The translations under genes and the position numbers were made by a program. From NCBI GenBank assembly GCA_913057785.1, contig CAJXPD010000036.1, forward strand, positions 1-52,456: a stretch of DNA of 52,456 nt, in the 5' to 3' direction. Positions 49,455-52,456 of this stretch are shown one piece after another (the first letter of the stretch is position 1; each line of letters starts with the position of its first letter). This DNA is from an uncultured Lewinella sp. (GTDB lineage: Bacteria > Bacteroidota > Bacteroidia > Chitinophagales > Saprospiraceae). Under the pieces are notes generated by a model. The model searched no databases. It was given only the letters and a program-made list of their open reading frames with translations, and had not been told where the DNA came from.

Positions 49455-50117
49455 TTAAAGAATGTAGCCCTTCATGGCGCTTTTTGCGTAAGTCCTTAAT
49501 CTTGGATCAATTCTCCTGAATCTTCTTAGGTTTCGTTCAATAATTCTCGAAGCCTTGGGATAGAACATAACCAAATGTCCCAGTCCATGAAGTCCGCTTT
49601 CCACGCAAGCTTTATTGTTCAGTTGTAGGGAAAATTCCATCACTTCTGTAACCGCTTGATACAGTGCTTCTTTATCTTGAAGTCCTTCGCAATAAGCCAG
49701 CGGAGAAACATCCCATAACATATAGCAGATGTAGTTCAATGGGTTCCCTTCTTCACTGTAATGTCCAAGACTCTGAGCACATCGCTTTTCAAAGCATTGC
49801 GAAAAGATGGTCTTTAACCCTTGGATGGCCATTATTCTATCTTCCAGGGAAGCTGGCCCTTCTCTCAGGGCGAAAACCCAGTCCGAAAACGTATTGTTGA
49901 AAATGTATTCAATCCCTTTAGCGATTTGCCAGTCGGAATAGTGAGCTACATCTCTTTCGTAGTTTTCGAATAGCTGGATCAGGTATTTCACCAGTTCTTG
50001 CTTTGGGATTTGTGGTTCTTCTAGGTATAGTTCGAAACGCCAGTCTTCGGTAGACTCTTGGTGTTCAAACAGAAATTTTAGAAAGTGCGTATATGAATGA
50101 GAAATGAGGGTTTCCAT
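49455..50117 (-). CDS. Unrecognised 220-residue helical protein, paralogue B
   Basis: 220 residues, cytosolic, no signal or membrane segment. It is about two-thirds identical by eye to the gene at 50144, most strongly in ELVKYLIQLFENYE, SDWVFALREGP, IFSQCFEKRC and the C-terminal ESGLHGLGHLVMFYPKAS. The ESGLHGLGHL block looks like a HEAT-type helical repeat, so the whole may be an alpha-solenoid; this is a pattern impression, not a database match. A basic C terminus (RRFRRIDPRLRTYAKSAMKG) could bind RNA. It lies in the rtcB operon between its paralogue and the DUF2828 gene, with gaps of 26-28 bases. Function unknown. Confidence 0.75.
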   Translation of the reverse strand: METLISHSYTHFLKFLFEHQESTEDWRFELYLEEPQIPKQELVKYLIQLFENYERDVAHYSDWQIAKGIEYIFNNTFSDWVFALREGPASLEDRIMAIQGLKTIFSQCFEKRCAQSLGHYSEEGNPLNYICYMLWDVSPLAYCEGLQDKEALYQAVTEVMEFSLQLNNKACVESGLHGLGHLVMFYPKASRIIERNLRRFRRIDPRLRTYAKSAMKGYIL

Positions 50118-50143
50118 GATTTTGGTTTTTTGGGGTTAAAGGA
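50118..50143 (-). promoter_or_regulatory. Shared leader, copy before paralogue B
   Basis: On the minus strand: CCTTTAACCCCAAAAAACC then AAAATC directly before ATG. It differs by a single base from the copy before paralogue A over about 26 bases and fills the entire gap to the preceding stop codon. Confidence 0.55.
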
Positions 50144-50806
50144 TTACCAGATTTGACCCTTCATCGCATATTTGGCGTAGCTCCTTAATCTTGGATCAAT
50201 TTTTCTGAATCTTCTAATGTTTCGTTCAATCAGTCTCGAAGCTTTTGGATAGAAGCTCACTAAATGTCCTAGTCCATGCAGCCCACTTTCAATGCAAGCT
50301 TTGTTGTCCAGTTTCAGTGAAAATTCCATTACTTCTGCGATGGCTTGATACAGGGCTTCTTTATCTCGAAGATATTTACAGTTGGTTAGAGGAGTATTCT
50401 CCCACAACATATAACAGATATCATTTAATGGGTTGCCCTCTTCATTACAATTAGCGAGGTTGGGTACGCAACGCTTTTCAAAGCATTGGGAAAAGATATT
50501 TTTTAACCCTAGGATAGCTTGAAGTCTATCTTCCAGTGGTGCTGGCCCCTGTCGTAGGGCAAAGACCCAGTCCGAATAAGAACTATCAAAAATGTATTTA
50601 ATGCCTTCGGCAATCTGACTGTCGGAATAGTGCGCCATATCCGTTTCGTAGTTGTCAAACAGTTGTATCAGATACTTGACTAGTTCCTGCTTTGAAATTC
50701 GTGGGCTTCTTATGTAGTAATCAGTGTATCCTTCCTCACTAGCTTCCAGATCTCCAAATAGATATTTTCGAAAGTATGTATAGGAGTTTCGCGAGATCGT
50801 TTCCAT
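50144..50806 (-). CDS. Unrecognised 220-residue helical protein, paralogue A
   Basis: 220 residues, cytosolic. It aligns end to end without gaps with its neighbour at 49455; the N-terminal 35 residues are the most diverged (YFRKYLFGDLEASEEGY here). Four cysteines are shared by both copies: in FSQCFEKRC, ICYMLW and NKAC. Conserved basic C terminus: RRFRKIDPRLRSYAKYAMKG. It is the first gene after rtcB on the transcript, separated by a 165-base gap holding two hairpins. The function is not recognised; context suggests an RNA repair or RNA-binding accessory role. Duplication with retained operon position suggests a heteromer or two related targets. Confidence 0.75.
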   Translation of the reverse strand: METISRNSYTYFRKYLFGDLEASEEGYTDYYIRSPRISKQELVKYLIQLFDNYETDMAHYSDSQIAEGIKYIFDSSYSDWVFALRQGPAPLEDRLQAILGLKNIFSQCFEKRCVPNLANCNEEGNPLNDICYMLWENTPLTNCKYLRDKEALYQAIAEVMEFSLKLDNKACIESGLHGLGHLVSFYPKASRLIERNIRRFRKIDPRLRSYAKYAMKGQIW

Positions 50807-50832
50807 GATTTTGGTCTTTTGGGGTTAAAGGA
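50807..50832 (-). promoter_or_regulatory. Shared leader, copy before paralogue A
   Basis: On the minus strand: CCTTTAACCCCAAAAGACC then AAAATC directly before ATG. It is one of three near-identical leaders in this operon. rtcB has an unrelated leader. Confidence 0.5.
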
Positions 50833-50837
50833 TCGCT

Positions 50838-50898
50838 ACTTCTGAAGCTTCTCGAGTCCCGTCCTCGGATGAGGAAGAAACCCGGAGGCCCCAGAAGT
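50838..50898 (-). ncRNA. 61-nt structured RNA element between rtcB and paralogue A
   Basis: Read on the minus strand, ACTTCTGGGGC pairs with GCTTCAGAAGT (11 bp, two G-U). CTCCGGGT then pairs with ACTCGAG with one bulged C (7 bp), TTC with GGG (3 bp), and TCCTC with GAGGA (5 bp) around an ATCC loop. In total about 26 bp form, interrupted by an AA bulge, a bulged C and one mismatch. It lies in the only long gap of the operon (165 against 26-28 bases). It could be a Y-RNA-like guide, an RNase III processing site, an RtcB substrate or an attenuator. No family match is claimed. Confidence 0.55.
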
Positions 50899-50951
50899 TG
50901 GCAATCAATATGTAAAGCCATTTTTCTATCGATACAAAGTAAAACCCGTAC

Positions 50952-50970
50952 TACGCAGTCTTTTTGCGTA
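50952..50970 (-). other. Hairpin with 7-nt loop directly after the rtcB stop codon
   Basis: Read on the minus strand: TACGCA-AAAAGAC-TGCGTA, a perfect 6-bp stem. It begins one base after the rtcB TAA. A related hairpin, with 7-nt loop AAAAGAT, lies 34 bases before the rtcB ATG. The pair of hairpins bracket the gene. Confidence 0.6.
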
Positions 50971-50971
50971 C

Positions 50972-52369
<1,398 letters not shown>

Positions 52370-52378
52370 CTAGGAAGC

Positions 52379-52403
52379 TACTGCGCAATCTTTTTGCGTA
52401 GTA
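52379..52403 (-). promoter_or_regulatory. Hairpin with 7-nt loop in the rtcB leader
   Basis: Read on the minus strand: TACTACGCA-AAAAGAT-TGCGCAGTA, a 9-position stem with one A-C mismatch. It is 34 bases before the rtcB start codon. It matches the hairpin just after rtcB in loop and inner stem. Confidence 0.6.
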
Positions 52404-52426
52404 AAAAAATAGTTATAAATTTAATC

Positions 52427-52456
52427 ACTCACCGGGTGAGTACTCACCCGGTGAGT
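52427..52456. promoter_or_regulatory. Perfect 30-bp palindrome upstream of rtcB, probable double operator
   Basis: ACTCACCGGGTGAGT is followed directly by ACTCACCCGGTGAGT; each is a 15-bp palindrome about one odd base and the whole 30 bp is also a perfect palindrome. It ends at the window edge, so it could be longer. Position 80-110 bases before rtcB and the symmetry suggest a site for a dimeric repressor, perhaps of TetR type. The regulator itself would be outside the window. Confidence 0.6.

Noticed and set aside
50821..50894. tRNA-like stretch of 72-74 bases with GGGG/CCCC ends and a TCGAG run beside the rtcB operon
   Set aside because: Only four to six acceptor pairs form, there is no proper D-arm or T-loop (no TTCRANNC in place) on either strand, and the same bases fold far better as the 61-nt hairpin.
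50952..50970. Anticodon stem-loop mimic (7-nt loop) as a toxin or RtcB decoy
   Set aside because: The loop lacks the universal U before the anticodon position and there is no tRNA context; kept only as a hairpin with unknown role.

Overview
The window comes from a Bacteroidota chromosome, most likely a Saprospiria/Lewinella-like or Cytophagales-like lineage. The reasons are two large secreted proteins ending in type IX secretion (Por) sorting domains, many ~810-880 residue FtsX/MacB-type permeases that begin MFRNYLK/MFKNYFK, an HSP20 gene beside an ECF sigma factor, and start sites with almost no Shine-Dalgarno sequence. No rRNA, tRNA, CRISPR array, transposase or phage gene was recognised. 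The species call is an inference.

Layout. 1-6.1 kb: 3' part of an inosose dehydratase (iolE), a T9SS-sorted PL6 polysaccharide lyase, a HAD phosphatase, an M23 lipoprotein peptidase, an AraC regulator and an ankyrin protein. 6.2-10.2 kb: small minus-strand genes (peroxiredoxin-like, NTF2-like, Crp/Fnr, an AraC-VOC-DoxX operon) and a protein that seems to fuse EF-hand-like segments to a NuiA-type nuclease inhibitor domain. 10.6-14.6 kb: a DASS anion transporter, then a stress block of ECF sigma factor, two small membrane proteins and HSP20. One promoter-like sequence occurs once before the sigma gene and three times in a tandem array before the membrane protein/HSP20 pair. 14.7-23.2 kb: a PadR-permease pair, a large BNR-repeat T9SS protein and another FtsX permease. 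23.3-30.6 kb: metabolic and regulatory genes (F420-reductase-like, DJ-1/PfpI divergent from HxlR, MFS transporter, serine hydrolase, ribokinase, GIN-domain protein). 30.8-43.6 kb: five consecutive FtsX permease genes with no ATPase gene among them. 43.8-47.4 kb: an ECF sigma factor translationally coupled to a membrane protein that joins an anti-sigma-like N terminus to a GELH/GNIH (ChaN/EreA/TIKI-like) domain, then a divergent TlpA-type thioredoxin and an SRPBCC protein.

Most interesting region (47.8-52.4 kb, minus strand): a probable RNA-repair operon. Its order is rtcB RNA ligase, two tandem paralogues of an unrecognised 220-residue helical protein, then a DUF2828-type protein with a C-terminal vWA/MIDAS domain, an architecture that recalls Ro60/TROVE proteins. 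rtcB has a related small hairpin with a 7-nt AAAAGAY loop on each side. A 61-nt, roughly 26-bp hairpin lies in the one long intergenic gap of the operon. The three genes after rtcB share a near-identical ~26-nt leader. A perfect 30-bp palindrome, probably a pair of operator sites, lies upstream of rtcB. This resembles in logic the known Salmonella rsr-Y RNA-rtcBA arrangement, but with different proteins and no recognised rtcA, rsr or rtcR in view.
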